NCBI GenBank assembly: GCA_963748205.1
Contig: CAVVIB010000021.1
Location: 1-64,000, forward strand
Direction: 5' to 3'
DNA: 64,000 nt
Source: JAIBJN01 sp963748205
Lineage (GTDB): Bacteria; Actinomycetota; Thermoleophilia; Gaiellales; Gaiellaceae
In this document: piece by piece, positions 8,436 to 18,912 of the stretch
How the letters are laid out: each line of letters opens with the position of its first letter
How positions within the stretch are numbered: position 1 is the first letter of the stretch
Notes under the pieces: model-generated
Databases searched by the model: none
What the model saw: the letters and a program-made list of their open reading frames with translations, nothing else
What the model was told of the DNA's origin: nothing
Position numbers and translations under genes: made by a program

Positions 8436-9299
8436 ATGGCCACGCCGGAGCGGATTCAGACGCGGACCTGCTACCGCCATCCGGGCCGCGAGACCGCGGT
8501 CAGCTGCTCCAACTGCGGCCGCCCGATCTGCCCCGACTGCATGGTCTACGCGGCCGTCGGGATCAAGTGCCCCGAGTGCGCGGGCCAGCCGACCGGCGCC
8601 AAGGCGGCCACGCGGCGGGTCGGCCGCGTGGCGGGCGCCAGCACGGGCGCCCTCGTCACGAAGACGCTCATCGGCGTCAACGTCGCGGTCTTCCTGATCT
8701 CGATCGCGCAGGGCTCGGGCGGCTTCCAGCCGGCGCAGTCGTTCATCAACCGTTGGGCGCTGAACGGGTTCGAAGTCTCCCAGGGCGAGTGGTACCGCCT
8801 GATCACGAGCGCGTTCCTGCACGCGAGCGTGATTCACATCGCGTTCAACATGCTCATGCTCTGGTGGTTCGGGCAGGCGCTCGAGGGCGCGCTCGGCCGG
8901 GCACGATTCCTCGGCGTTTACTTCGTCTCCGCGCTCGCCGGCTCGGCGGGGGCGCTCCTCCTATCCGGGGAGTTCGTCAACACGGTCGGCGCCTCCGGCG
9001 CGGTCTTCGGGATCCTCGGCGCCGGCCTCGTGCTCGAGCGTCGCCAGGTCTACGTCTTCGGCGGCGGCGCGCTCTTCATCGTCATCCTCAACATCGCGTT
9101 CTCGTTCGCCGTGGCCAACATCTCCATCGGCGGACACCTCGGCGGACTGGCGGGCGGCGTGCTCGCCATGCTCGCGCTCTCCGTCGCCGGGCGGCATCCG
9201 GTCTACGGGCGGATGGACCCCCTCGCCGTGCTGATGCTGCTCGGGATCGCCGCCGCCAGCGTCCTCGTCGCGTACATGCGCGTGCGCGGATATTCCTGA
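8436..9299 (+). CDS. Rhomboid intramembrane serine protease with N-terminal zinc finger
   Basis: A 287-residue protein. Residues 8-45 form a B-box-like Cys/His zinc module (CYRHPGRETAVSCSNCGRPICPDC, then CPEC). The remainder is a rhomboid protease with six helices: HIAFNMLMLWWFG after helix 1, the catalytic Ser in GASGAVFG and the catalytic His in GGHLGGL. Rhomboids cleave membrane proteins within the bilayer. The B-box plus rhomboid arrangement is known in actinobacteria; the finger faces the cytoplasm and may bind a partner. An ATG at 8427 is in frame but lies inside the -10 box. Confidence 0.92.
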   Translation: MATPERIQTRTCYRHPGRETAVSCSNCGRPICPDCMVYAAVGIKCPECAGQPTGAKAATRRVGRVAGASTGALVTKTLIGVNVAVFLISIAQGSGGFQPAQSFINRWALNGFEVSQGEWYRLITSAFLHASVIHIAFNMLMLWWFGQALEGALGRARFLGVYFVSALAGSAGALLLSGEFVNTVGASGAVFGILGAGLVLERRQVYVFGGGALFIVILNIAFSFAVANISIGGHLGGLAGGVLAMLALSVAGRHPVYGRMDPLAVLMLLGIAAASVLVAYMRVRGYS

Positions 9300-9310
9300 G
9301 CCGGGAACTT

Positions 9311-9332
9311 TTGGACGCGCTCGTCCGTCCAA
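9311..9332. repeat. Short inverted repeat between rhomboid and lipoprotein genes
   Basis: TTGGACG at 9311-9317 pairs with CGTCCAA at 9326-9332 around an 8-base loop. It could be a weak terminator for the rhomboid transcript or an operator; it has no T tract. Confidence 0.35.
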
Positions 9333-9339
9333 GCTCGCG

Positions 9340-10047
9340 ATGAACAGGATTCTCGTTCTCCTGGTGGTCGCTCTGCTGGGCCTGACGGCGTGCGGCGCAG
9401 GCGACGACGCCGAGCCCAGCGGCGGTGGCGGCGGCGCCGAGAGCACCGAGCCGGAGCCCACCGCCCTGCCCGACGTCGCCCGCCTGGTCTGCGACGCGGA
9501 CGGCGTACGCATCGAGACGCCCTCGATCAAGCCCCAGCCCGACGGCGTCCACTTCGAGATCGTGAACGAGACGGACGGCGAGCGCTCGCTGTCGATCGAG
9601 AGCGCCCAGGGCACCGGCGTCGGCATGGGAGTCCCGGCCGGCGCCTCCACGCAGATCCTCGACGTCGAGCCCGGCAACGTCACGGTGTCCTGCTCGGACC
9701 CGTCCGTCGAGCCGGGCGCGGGCAAGTCGCTCGAGGTCGTGGACGAGGACGGCGTGTGGGTCTCGACGCGGCTCGAATGCGAGGAGCAGTTCTCGCAGGT
9801 CGTCGACTACATCCAGGGCGCCACCGGCGAGACGACGGATCCGCTCCAGGCCGCCAGGAAGGCCGTCGAGGGCTTCCAGCTCGAGGCCGACGACACCTTC
9901 GAGCGCGCGGGCTATCCAGAGACGGAGACGGCCCGGGTGCGCATGGTGCGCGACGGCGAGCCGATCGCGATCGTCGACCTGATCGACGACGGCACCGGCA
10001 AGTGGCTCGTGAGCATGGTCACGGGCTGCAGCTCCCTCGAGCAGTAG
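9340..10047 (+). CDS. Lipoprotein of unknown function
   Basis: A 235-residue protein with a short signal peptide (MNRILVLLVVALLGLTAC) ending in a lipobox, so Cys18 should be lipidated and the protein anchored outside the membrane. A Gly/Glu-rich linker (residues 20-40) follows, then a beta-rich domain resembling a cupredoxin/plastocyanin-like sandwich without an obvious copper site, and a C-terminal helical or beta domain with two Cys. Function unknown. It precedes the PLD-like gene by 21 bases. Confidence 0.8.
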   Translation: MNRILVLLVVALLGLTACGAGDDAEPSGGGGGAESTEPEPTALPDVARLVCDADGVRIETPSIKPQPDGVHFEIVNETDGERSLSIESAQGTGVGMGVPAGASTQILDVEPGNVTVSCSDPSVEPGAGKSLEVVDEDGVWVSTRLECEEQFSQVVDYIQGATGETTDPLQAARKAVEGFQLEADDTFERAGYPETETARVRMVRDGEPIAIVDLIDDGTGKWLVSMVTGCSSLEQ

Positions 10048-10054
10048 AGGCAGC

Positions 10055-10060
10055 TAGGGT
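10055..10060 (+). promoter_or_regulatory. -10 element TAGGGT upstream of PLD-like gene
   Basis: The hexamer ends 8 nt before GTG 10069, just after the lipoprotein stop, in the arrangement repeated elsewhere in the window. Confidence 0.45.
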
Positions 10061-10068
10061 CTCGCCTC

Positions 10069-11148
10069 GTGATCGAGGCGCACACCCTCACCGACGGCGG
10101 ACAGACCGCAGAGGCGGTCGCCGAGCGGCTGGCCGGCTTTCTGGGCGCGGCGGAGCGGACGCTCGACCTCGCGCTCTACGACTTCGACCTCGAACAGCCG
10201 ACCGCGAAGATCGTCGCAGACAAGATCGTCGAGGCAGAGCAGCGGGGTGTCGCGGTCCGCCTCGCATTCAACGTCGACAATGAGAAGCCGCCGCCGCTCT
10301 TCCCCCCTCCCCGCGGCGAGCCGAGCCTGATCGACAGCCTGGAGGTGCCGACGAAGCCGATTCCAGGAGTCCCCGACCTCATGCACCACAAGTTCGCGGT
10401 CCGCGACGGGAACACCGTCTGGACGGGCTCGACGAACTGGACGGACGACTCCTTCACGCGCTGCGAGAACATCATCGTGGTGGTCGTATCAGAGGCCGTC
10501 GCGGCCGCGTACACCAAGGATTTCGAGCAGCTCTGGACGACGGGCTCCGTGGAGAAGAGCGGGTTCGTCGATCCCGATCCGATCGACGTCGGCGGCCGCG
10601 AAGTGCGCGTGTGGTTCTCCCCGGGCCACGGCGAGGCGCTCGCCACGCGCGTCGCGCACCGGATCAAGCGCTCGAAGCGGCGGGTCCGCGTCTGCTCGCC
10701 GGTGCTCACCTCGGGGCCGATCCTCGGCGCGCTCGCGGAGTGCGTCTCCGACGGCAAGGTCGACATCACGGGCGTCGTGGACGGGACGCAGATGAAGGGC
10801 GTCTACCACCAGTGGAGGCTGAACGGGAACTCGACCTGGAAGCTGCCGCTCGTCGAGCGCGTGCTCGGGCGCGCCCGCTTCTCGGGCAAGGACTCGACTC
10901 CGTACGGCGACGGAGACAACGTGCACGACTTCATGCACGCGAAGGTGACCGTCGCCGACGACCACGTGTTCGCCGGGAGCTACAACCTCTCCCACTCGGG
11001 CGAGCAGAACGCCGAGAACGTCCTCGAGATCCGCGACGCCGAGCTGGCCGACCGCCTCGCGACCTGGATCGACGGCGTCCGCGACCGCTACGAGCCTGCG
11101 CCGGTGCCCGACCTGGACGAGGCTAGCCGCCGACCTGAACCGTCGTGA
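10069..11148 (+). CDS. Phospholipase D superfamily protein
   Basis: A 359-residue protein with two HKD-type motifs: HHKFAVRDGNTVWTGSTNW near residue 105 and HAKVTVADDHVFAGSYNLS near 290, each His-x-Lys-x4-Asp followed by a Gly-Ser/Asn segment. Two HKD halves form one active site that transfers or hydrolyses phosphodiesters (phospholipids, cardiolipin or nucleic acids). There is no signal peptide or membrane helix, so a cytoplasmic nuclease-like role is as likely as lipid chemistry. Its 3' end overlaps the end of convergent ppdK by 26 bases. Confidence 0.85.
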   Translation: MIEAHTLTDGGQTAEAVAERLAGFLGAAERTLDLALYDFDLEQPTAKIVADKIVEAEQRGVAVRLAFNVDNEKPPPLFPPPRGEPSLIDSLEVPTKPIPGVPDLMHHKFAVRDGNTVWTGSTNWTDDSFTRCENIIVVVVSEAVAAAYTKDFEQLWTTGSVEKSGFVDPDPIDVGGREVRVWFSPGHGEALATRVAHRIKRSKRRVRVCSPVLTSGPILGALAECVSDGKVDITGVVDGTQMKGVYHQWRLNGNSTWKLPLVERVLGRARFSGKDSTPYGDGDNVHDFMHAKVTVADDHVFAGSYNLSHSGEQNAENVLEIRDAELADRLATWIDGVRDRYEPAPVPDLDEASRRPEPS

Positions 11149-13740
11149 CGCCGCGCTCGGCCAGGGCCGCCTGAGCCGCGGCCAGGCGCGCCAGCGGCAC
11201 CCGGTACGGCGAGCAGGAGACGTAGGCGAGCCCGAGCTCGTGGCAGAAGGCGACCGACCTGGCGTCGCCGCCGTGCTCGCCGCAAATGCCGAGCTTGATG
11301 TCCGGCTTGACACCGCGCGCCCGCTCGACCCCGATGCGCATGAGGTCGCCGACGCCGCTCTCGTCGAGGGTCTCGAACGGGTTCGCCTCCAGGATCCGGT
11401 CTTCGAGGTAGCGCGTCAGGAACTTGCCCTCGGCGTCGTCGCGCGAGAAGCCGAGCGTCGTCTGGGTGAGGTCGTTCGTCCCGAAGCTGAAGAAGTCGGC
11501 CTCTCCGGCGATCTCGTCGGCCCGCACACACGCCCGCGGGAGCTCGATCATCGTCCCGATCTGGTACTCGAGCTGGCGGTCGGCCTGCTCGAGCTCGGCC
11601 GAGGCGGTGTCGAGCGTCAGGCGGCGCAGCCGCCGCAGCTCCTCGGCGAACCCGACGAGCGGATGCATGATCTCGACGAGCGGCGGCTCTCCTTTCTCGG
11701 CGACGGCGAGCGCGGCCCGGACGATCGCCCGCACCTGCATCTCGTAGATCTCCGGGTAGACGAGCCCGAGCCGGCAGCCGCGCATCCCGAGCATCGGGAT
11801 TCGACTCGCGCAACGCGCGGATGCGGCGCGCCATCTCCTCGGACTCGGCTTCTTCGAGGGACGGGAGGAACTCGTGCAGCGGCGGGTCGAGGAGCCGGAT
11901 CGTCACCGGCAGCCCGGCCATGGCGGCGAGGATTCCCTCGAAGTCCTGCTGCTGATGCGGCAGGAGCTTGTCGAGCGCGGTGCGTCGCTCGTCCTGCGAG
12001 GTGGCGAGGATCATCGCCCGCACGAGCGGGAGGCGGTCCTCGGCCATGAACATGTGCTCGGTCCGGCAGAGGCCGATGCCCTCGGCGCCGAACTCGCGCG
12101 CCTTGGCGGCGTCCTCGGGCGTGTCCGCGTTGGCGCGCACGCGCAGGCGGCGCAGCTCGTCGGCCCAGCCGAGGAGCGTCTGGAAGTTCTCGTCGATCTG
12201 CGGCGGGACGAGCGGGACATCGCCGACGATCACGTCGCCCGTACCGCCGTCGATCGTGATCACGTCGCCCTCGGCGAGCTCCTTGTCGCCCAGGCGGATC
12301 GTCCGGGCGCCGAGGTCGATCGAGAGCGCGTCGCAGCCCGCCACGCAGGGCTTCCCCATTCCGCGCGCGACGACAGCCGCGTGCGAGGTCATCCCTCCGT
12401 GGGCCGTCAGGACGCCCCGGGCTTCGATGACGCCGTGGATGTCGTCGGGCGTCGTCTCCGCGCGTTACGAGGATGACGTCCTCCCCGGCCTTGCCCTGCT
12501 CCTCGGCACGGTCGGCGTCGAGGACGATCTTCCCGGTCGCCGCGCCGGGCGAGGCGTTCAGCCCCTTCGCAGCCGTCTCGTAGTCGGCCTTCGGGTCGAT
12601 CATCGGGTGAAGCAGCTGGTCGAGCTGCCCGGGATCGATGCGCGCTACGGCCTCCTCCTCGGAGATGAGCCCGTCGCCGACCATGTCCACGACCACCCGT
12701 AGGGCCGCGGCTGCGGTGCGCTTGCCGGCGCGGGTCTGGAGAAGGTAGAGGGAGCCCTCCTCGATCGTGAACTCGATGTCCTGCATCTCGCGGTAGTGCT
12801 CCTCGAGCCGCGCCATCGTCTCGGTCAGCTGCCGGAAGGCATCCGGGAAGCGACCCTCCATGTCGGCGATCGGCTCGGGCGTGCGGATTCCGGCGACGAC
12901 GTCCTCGCCCTGCGCGTTGACGAGGAACTCGCCCCACATCCCCTGCTCGCCCGTCGAGGGATCGCGCGTGAACGCGACGCCCGTGCCGGAATCGTCGCCC
13001 TTGTTGCCGAAGACCATCTGGACGACGTTGACCGCGGTGCCGAGGTCGTCGGGGATCTGGTTCGCGCGGCGGTAGACCTGCGCCCGCTGCGTGTTCCAGG
13101 AGTCGAAGACGGCCTGCACCGCGCGGGCGAGTTGCTCCCGGGCGTCCTGCGGGAAGGGCTCGCCGGCGCTCTCGGCGTAGATCTCGCCGAAGCGCTTCGT
13201 CAGCTCGCGCAGGTCGTCCGCGCCGAGGTCGACGTCCTGCGAGACGTCGCGTGCGTCCTTCAGCGACGCGAGCTCGCGCTCGAAAAGCTGGCCGTCGATG
13301 CCGTCGACGACGTTCCCGAACATCTGGATCAGGCGGCGGTACGCGTCGAACGCGAAGCGCTCGTTGCCCGTCGCCTTCGCGAGCCCCTCGACGGCCTCGT
13401 CGTTCAGGCCCAGGTTGAGGATCGTGTCCATCATCCCGGGCATCGAGACCGCCGCCCCCGAGCGGACCGAGACGAGCAGCGGGTCTGACGGGTCGCCGAA
13501 GCGCTTCCCCGTCGTCTCCTCGAGCTGCGCCACGTGCTCCTCGATCTCCTCCCGGAGGCCGTCGGGCAGCTCGCCACCCCGCTCCATGTACTCGCGGCAG
13601 GCCTCGGTCGTGACGGTGAAGCCCGCGGGGACCGGGAGCCCGATCACGGTCATCTCGGCCAGGCCCACGCCCTTGCCGCCGAGCAGCTCGCGGCCGAGCT
13701 CGCCCCCTTCGGAGAAGTCGTAGACGTACTTGCTCACCAT
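11123..13740 (-). CDS. ppdK: Pyruvate, phosphate dikinase, two frameshifts
   Basis: PPDK interconverts pyruvate, ATP and Pi with PEP, AMP and PPi. The N-terminal ATP-grasp part starts MVSKYVYDFSEG...LLGGKGVGLAEM and contains GVAFTRDPSTGE. The central phosphohistidine domain has the HGGMTSHAAVVARGMGKPC motif with catalytic His. The C-terminal PEP/pyruvate TIM barrel has GIGLCRTEHMF, NPMLGMRGCRLG and FGTNDLTQTTLGFSRDD. The frame breaks at about 12465 (before the swivelling His domain) and at about 11797 (an extra G in the codons for NPMLGM). Corrected length is near 870 residues, as expected. The PPDK regulatory kinase lies upstream, supporting reversible Thr phosphorylation beside the catalytic His. 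Confidence 0.93.
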
Positions 13741-13905
13741 CGCCCTGACCGCCAATTCTCCCATCGAGCAGCTCCCCATGCACGTGCAGGCCTCGACGCA
13801 CCGGATCCCCCGGCAGGGGAATGGCGCGAAACGCGATCGTCGCTCATCGTGGGGTGAACGGGCTAGGCAGACGCGGGGCGCCGCAGCCTACGTCTCGGCC
13901 CGAGA

Positions 13906-13942
13906 AAGAGGCGGCTCGCACCACGGCCGCCTCTTACTTTTT
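13906..13942. terminator. Intrinsic terminator between small membrane gene and ppdK
   Basis: A 10-bp stem, 13906-13915 with 13926-13935, and a 10-base loop. ACTTTTT follows on the plus strand and TTTCTC on the minus strand. It lies just after the stop of the glyQ-glyS-regulator-membrane gene string and before ppdK, so it probably ends that transcript and makes ppdK a separate unit. Confidence 0.6.
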
Positions 13943-13951
13943 CCCTTTCGT

Positions 13952-14101
13952 TCAGGCGCTGCGCCGCTCGGCGAACCACGACACGAGCCTGATCCCCATC
14001 CAGACCGGGGTCAGGAGGACGTAGAAGACGAAGAGGCCGGCCGCGAGGATGACGAACCAGAACGGCCAGTAGTACCAGGGGATCGACGGCTTCGCGGTCA
14101 C
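13952..14101 (-). CDS. Small membrane protein, 49 aa
   Basis: A 49-residue, very hydrophobic and aromatic peptide (PWYYWPFWFVILAAGLFVFYVLLTPVW) ending in an amphipathic basic tail. GTG 14101 overlaps the stop of the PPDK regulator gene as GTGA, so it is translationally coupled to it. No family recognised. Its fixed position after the regulator suggests a real gene rather than a shadow reading frame. Confidence 0.7.
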   Translation of the reverse strand: MTAKPSIPWYYWPFWFVILAAGLFVFYVLLTPVWMGIRLVSWFAERRSA

Positions 14102-14922
14102 GCCGGCGCCTCCGCGTGCAGGCGGCGCTCCTCGACGATCCGGACGATCCGGCGGGCGGTCTCCTCGATGGCGAGGTTCGAGACCTCGATCACAGGGCAC
14201 CCGAGCCGCTTGTGGATCGAGGCGGCGTACTCGAGCTCGTCGTAGATCTCCGCCAGGTCGGCGTAGCGGCCGCCGCCGCCCATGCCGCGCACGCGCTCGC
14301 CGCGGATGGCCGCGAGCGCCTCGGCGTCGATGGTCAGGCCGACGACCTTCGCCTGGTCGAGCTTCCAGAGCGCCGCGGGCGGATCGATCCCCTTCACGAT
14401 CGGCACGTTGGCGGTCTTGTACCCGAGGTAGGCGAGGTACATCGAGAGAGGCGTCTTCGAGCTCCGCGAGACGCCGACGAGGACGACGTCGGCCTCCGCG
14501 AGCTGGTGCGAGCCGGCGCCGTCGTCGTAGCGCACCGCGAATTCGATTGCCGCGATGCGCTTGAAGTAGCTCGAGTCGAGCACGCTGCGCGCACCGGGCC
14601 GCCGCGTCGCGGGCGAGCCGGAGACGCGGGCCACCGCCTCGATCGGGTGCCCGAGGAGGTCGCAGTAGTGCAGGCGGTAGCGCTTGCAGAGCGCGCGCAT
14701 GGCCTCGCGGAGCTCGGGCTCGACGAGCGTGAAGAGCACGACGGCACGGCGGCCGCGGGCGCGCGAGGCCGCGAGGTGGACGTCCTCCGGAGCGGTGATC
14801 CGCGGGTGCCGGACGACCTCGAACTCCTGTCCCGGAAACTGCGCCTCCACGGCCTCGACGACCCGGGCGGCCGTCTCGCCGGTGGAGTCCGAGACCACGT
14901 GCAGCTCGACCGGCTCGTCCAT
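14098..14922 (-). CDS. PPDK regulatory protein (bifunctional kinase/pyrophosphorylase)
   Basis: A 274-residue DUF299/PDRP-family protein. Key blocks are HVVSDSTGETAARVVEA at the N-terminus, the P-loop-like GVSRSSKTPLSMYLA near residue 150 and NVPIVKG. This family inactivates PPDK by ADP-dependent Thr phosphorylation and reactivates it by Pi-dependent phosphorolysis; in organisms with PEP synthase it acts on PpsA. Because ppdK is immediately downstream, PPDK is the likely target. It starts within the glyS stop (TGATG). Confidence 0.92.
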   Translation of the reverse strand: MDEPVELHVVSDSTGETAARVVEAVEAQFPGQEFEVVRHPRITAPEDVHLAASRARGRRAVVLFTLVEPELREAMRALCKRYRLHYCDLLGHPIEAVARVSGSPATRRPGARSVLDSSYFKRIAAIEFAVRYDDGAGSHQLAEADVVLVGVSRSSKTPLSMYLAYLGYKTANVPIVKGIDPPAALWKLDQAKVVGLTIDAEALAAIRGERVRGMGGGGRYADLAEIYDELEYAASIHKRLGCPVIEVSNLAIEETARRIVRIVEERRLHAEAPA

Positions 14923-16840
14923 CAGTGCGGAATCTGCGAGAGGTCGCCGAGCGCCCCGACCGCGTCGCGGACGTCCAGCAGGAGCCGCAGGCGGTTCGCG
15001 CGCACGGACGCGTCCTCGGCCATCACGAGCACGTCGTCGAAGAACCTGTCGACAGGCGGGCCAAGCTCGGCCGCGGCGGCGATCGCGACCGGGAAGTCCC
15101 GCTCCGACATGGCGGCCTCGATGCGAGGCGATGCCTTGCCGAGCGCCTCGATGAGCGCGACCTCCGCGTCGTCGGTGGCGAGGGACGGGTCGAGCGAGCT
15201 CGCCGCGCCGTCCGCCTTGCCCGCCAGGCGGTTCGAGCGGTCGTACGCGACGAAGGCGCGGTCGAACTCCTCGGTCGAGGCCCCGGCCGCGAGCGCGCGC
15301 GCGAGCTCGGCGACCGCGCCGAGGTCGGTGAGGGAGCCGGCGCGCGCGGCCCGGACGAACTCGACCGGGACGTCCAGCACGCCCTCCAGGCGCTCGAAGA
15401 CGAAGTCGGCGACGTCCGAGGGGTCGTCGGCGACCTCCGCCTGCTGCTCGACCAGCAAGGCGAGGTCGCGCGCGACGAGCGCGCCGACGTCGATGCCGAG
15501 CCCACCCTCGACCGCGAGCCGGCAGAGGCCGATCGCGGCGCGGCGCAGGCCGTGCGGGTCGCGCGAGCCCGTCGGCCGCTGGCCGAGCGCGAACGCGACG
15601 GTGAGGTTGTCGACCTTCTCGGCGGCGGCGAGCACGCGGCCCGGCTCGGTCTGCGGCAGCGGGCCTTCGGCCGAGTCCGGCAGGTACTGCTCGTCGATCG
15701 CCGCGCACACGGCCTCGGGATAGCCCGGCGAGGCGCGCGTACTCGGCGCCGATGTGGCCCTCGAGATCCGGGAACTCCCGGACGAGCTCCGAGGCCTGGT
15801 CCGCCTTCGCCAGGCGCGCCGCCTCGCGCGAGGCCTCTCCCCCGCCCTGCTCGGCGACGAGCTGGACGAGCCGGCCGGTCTTGTCCTCGAAGCTCCCCGC
15901 GCCGGCGACGAAGGTGATGGCCCCGAGCTCCTGCGCCAGCGCCTCGATGCCCTTCGCCACGTCGCGCTCGAAGCTGAAGTGGGCGTCTTCCAGGCGTCCC
16001 TCGAGGACGCGCTCGTTGCCCGAGATCACCGTGGCCGGATCCCCGCCGTTGGCGACGAACGCGAAGCGCGCGCCCTCGAGCGGGAAGTAGCGCTGGTGGG
16101 ACTGCATCGCGGTCTGCACCACGAGCGGCGGGAGCTCCAGGAAGCGCTCGTCGAAGGAGCCCTCGAGCACGGTCACGCTCTCGACGAGGAAGACGACCTC
16201 CTCGAGCACGCCGGCCGGATCGCTCCAGCCGCCGATCCCGTCGAGCCCGGCGACGATCTGCGCCCGGCGCTCCTCCGGGTCGGGCTCGACGCCTGCCTTG
16301 CGCAGGACGTCGGCGTAGGCGTCCGCATCCGCGACCTTGATGGCGCCATGGCTGAAGCGGTGGCCGAACGTCTCGCCTCCCGAGGGGATGCCTTCGACGT
16401 CGAGCTCGACCGTCTGCTTGCCGAGCTTCGTGCAGAGCCAACGGACGGGCCGCGAGAACCGGAGGCCGTCCTTCTCCCACACCATCGACTTCGAGAACGA
16501 GAGACCGCGGACGATGCCCGCCAGGAGCTCCGGAAGCGCCTCCTCGAGCGGCCGCCCGGGCACGACGACGCCCAGGAAGCCGTCCCTGACCTCGAGCTCG
16601 TCCGCCGAGACGCCGTGCTTCTTGGCGAAGCCCGCCGCCGCCTTCTCCCGCAGGTGCTCGGGCGGGCCCTGCACCCACTCGTCGGGCGTCCGCTCGGGCA
16701 GGTCCTCGACCAGGAGCGCCACGCGTCGCGGGCCGACGAGCGCGCGGCCTGCCGAGCCGCCGAGGGTCGGCAGCCAGCGCTCCGTCAGCTGCCGCTCGGC
16801 CTCGCGGCACGCGGAGGCCGGCAGCTCCTCGCAGCCGATC

Positions 16841-16860
<20 letters not shown>
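14922..16860 (-). CDS. glyS: Glycyl-tRNA synthetase beta subunit, frameshifted
   Basis: Beta subunit of the alpha2-beta2 GlyRS, which recognises tRNA-Gly. It starts MPSLLFEIGCEELPAS, the usual GlyS opening, and includes HGAIKVADADAYADVL and LVVQTAMQSHQRYFPL. The frame breaks at about 15727 (extra C between AEYARLAG and YPEAVCAAIDEQYLPD); the second half continues with the HD-like and anticodon-binding regions (ILAAAEKVDNLTVAFALG type) to ...LSQIPH. Corrected length is about 645 residues, slightly short of the usual 690. ATG 16860 overlaps the end of glyQ by 20 bases. Confidence 0.92.
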
Positions 16861-17704
<844 letters not shown>

Positions 17705-17717
17705 CGAAGCGGACATG

Positions 17718-17792
17718 CTACGGCAGCCGCTCCATGACCTTCGCGTCCGGGCGGCCGAAGCCGAACTGCTCGTACGCCGTCTCGATCGAGGC
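17718..17792 (-). pseudogene. Possible 3' remnant of a truncated gene
   Basis: The last 24 codons of an open frame (SIETAYEQFGFGRPDAKVMERLP, stop TAG) have the G/C-rich third positions of the native genes, but upstream of this the composition changes abruptly and no start is present. It reads like the C-terminal tail of a gene whose 5' part has been replaced by the odd patch at 17.79-18.08 kb. It may also be chance coding. Confidence 0.35.
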
Positions 17793-17799
17793 TGAGTGA

Positions 17800-18018
17800 T
17801 TAACCGGGGATCGTGTAACCGCGCGGCGGGATGTCTGTGCCGGTTGGGTCGCGCTTGTATGAGCCGCCGTGAGTGCCTCGGACGAACTTGAACCCGGTCG
17901 GTCGTGCGGCGCCGGCTCGAACGTTCCCGCCCAGATAGTCCCGAACGTCCGCAACCGAAACACCTAGATTCTCCGCTAGGCGGGCTTCGATCTCGGCTGC
18001 TTTTTCGGCTTCAAGCAT
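17800..18018 (-). CDS. Compositionally atypical small ORF, 72 aa
   Basis: A 72-residue protein: an N-terminal helix with EAEKAAEIEARLAENLGVSV followed by a Gly/Arg/Pro-rich tail ending GTDIPPRGYTIPG. Codons such as GAA, AAA, CTA, GGT and GTT, and the TAA stop, are rare in neighbouring genes, so it looks acquired. No homology recognised; small phage or plasmid proteins can look like this. The ATG is coupled (TGATG) to a possible 11-codon leader. No integrase, repeat or attachment site is visible next to it. Confidence 0.5.
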   Translation of the reverse strand: MLEAEKAAEIEARLAENLGVSVADVRDYLGGNVRAGAARPTGFKFVRGTHGGSYKRDPTGTDIPPRGYTIPG

Positions 18019-18053
18019 CACTCAAGATTGAACCTGTGCATTCGGATGGACAT
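18018..18053 (-). CDS. Possible leader peptide, 11 codons
   Basis: MSIRMHRFNLE then TGA, whose last bases overlap the ATG of the atypical ORF. An AGGAGGAAGG tract lies about 15-25 bases upstream. The arrangement suggests coupled re-initiation, but such a short frame can arise by chance. Confidence 0.25.
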   Translation of the reverse strand: MSIRMHRFNLE

Positions 18054-18105
18054 GGCCTGCAGAGGCTCACCTTCCTCCTGCCTGCTGCGAGAGCGCTGGG
18101 CCGCG

Positions 18106-18846
18106 CTAGGCGGAAAGCGTCCGCAGCCGGAAGCCGCCGTGCTCCTCGTACGAGGACTCGATGACGCGCAGGCACTGCCGGGCCGCCTCCGCGCCGAGCC
18201 CGGCCTCGCGCGCGTCCGCGAGCGGATGCTCGAGGAGCGCCCGGATGCCGAGGAAGCCCTCCTCCGTCAGCGCCAGGGACGCAGACGAGCACTCCCGGCA
18301 GACCGCGCCCCCGGCGCGGGCCGAGAAGCCGACCAGCGGCTTCTCCTCCCCGCAGGCTGCGCAGCTCGTCAGGTGCGGGAGGTAGCCGGAGAGCCACAGC
18401 AGCTTGAGCTGGAACGACAGAGCGAGCGGCTCCGTCGCCGGCTGGGCCGGAAGCTCGGCGTCGATGTCGTCCAGCAGGTCGAGGAACCGCGTGAGCGCGT
18501 GAAATGCCGGCGGCTGGGCCTCCTCCTCGACGAAGAGGCGCAGCACCGCCTCGAGGCCGATGTGCCCGACGGCGAGCCGGTAAGGATCCATGCGCGAGCG
18601 ATCGTGCGAGCGCACGAGCTGCGCCCCGCGGACGGTGTGCAGGTCTCCCCTGCCCTCATGAAGGAGCAGCTCGACGTGCGACAGCGGCTCGAGCCGGCCG
18701 CCGAAGCGCGACTGCGTCCTGCGCACTCCCTTGGCGATCGCGCCGACCCGGCCCTTCTCGAGCGTGTAGAGATGCAGCACGCTGTCCGCCTCGGAGAAAC
18801 GGATGGAGCGGAGCACGACCGCCTCGGTCGAGAACGTGCGCGACAC
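18106..18846 (-). CDS. recO: DNA repair protein RecO
   Basis: RecO loads RecA with RecR/RecF during gap repair. The 246-residue protein has the N-terminal OB-fold opening STEAVVLRSIRFSEADSVLHLYT and the G(V/I)RRTQSRFGGRLEP block, then a helical region with a zinc-binding pair CAACGEE and CREC, and the usual end EEHGGFRLRTLS. GTG 18846 has TAGACT 6 nt upstream and no SD. In related genomes recO commonly sits near glyQS, as here, though the atypical patch intervenes. Confidence 0.93.
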   Translation of the reverse strand: MSRTFSTEAVVLRSIRFSEADSVLHLYTLEKGRVGAIAKGVRRTQSRFGGRLEPLSHVELLLHEGRGDLHTVRGAQLVRSHDRSRMDPYRLAVGHIGLEAVLRLFVEEEAQPPAFHALTRFLDLLDDIDAELPAQPATEPLALSFQLKLLWLSGYLPHLTSCAACGEEKPLVGFSARAGGAVCRECSSASLALTEEGFLGIRALLEHPLADAREAGLGAEAARQCLRVIESSYEEHGGFRLRTLSA

Positions 18847-18852
18847 GGAGCC

Positions 18853-18858
18853 AGTCTA
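18853..18858 (-). promoter_or_regulatory. -10 element TAGACT upstream of recO
   Basis: Minus strand TAGACT ends 6 nt before GTG 18846. Confidence 0.6.
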
Positions 18859-18912
18859 GTGACGCCTCCGGGCGAAACCATCGCGCCTTCTGCGACGTTT
18901 TCCCTGGTGGTG

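Noticed and set aside
17718..18105. tRNA or integrase attachment site next to the odd patch
   Set aside because: No cloverleaf, T-loop consensus or direct repeat could be found by eye.
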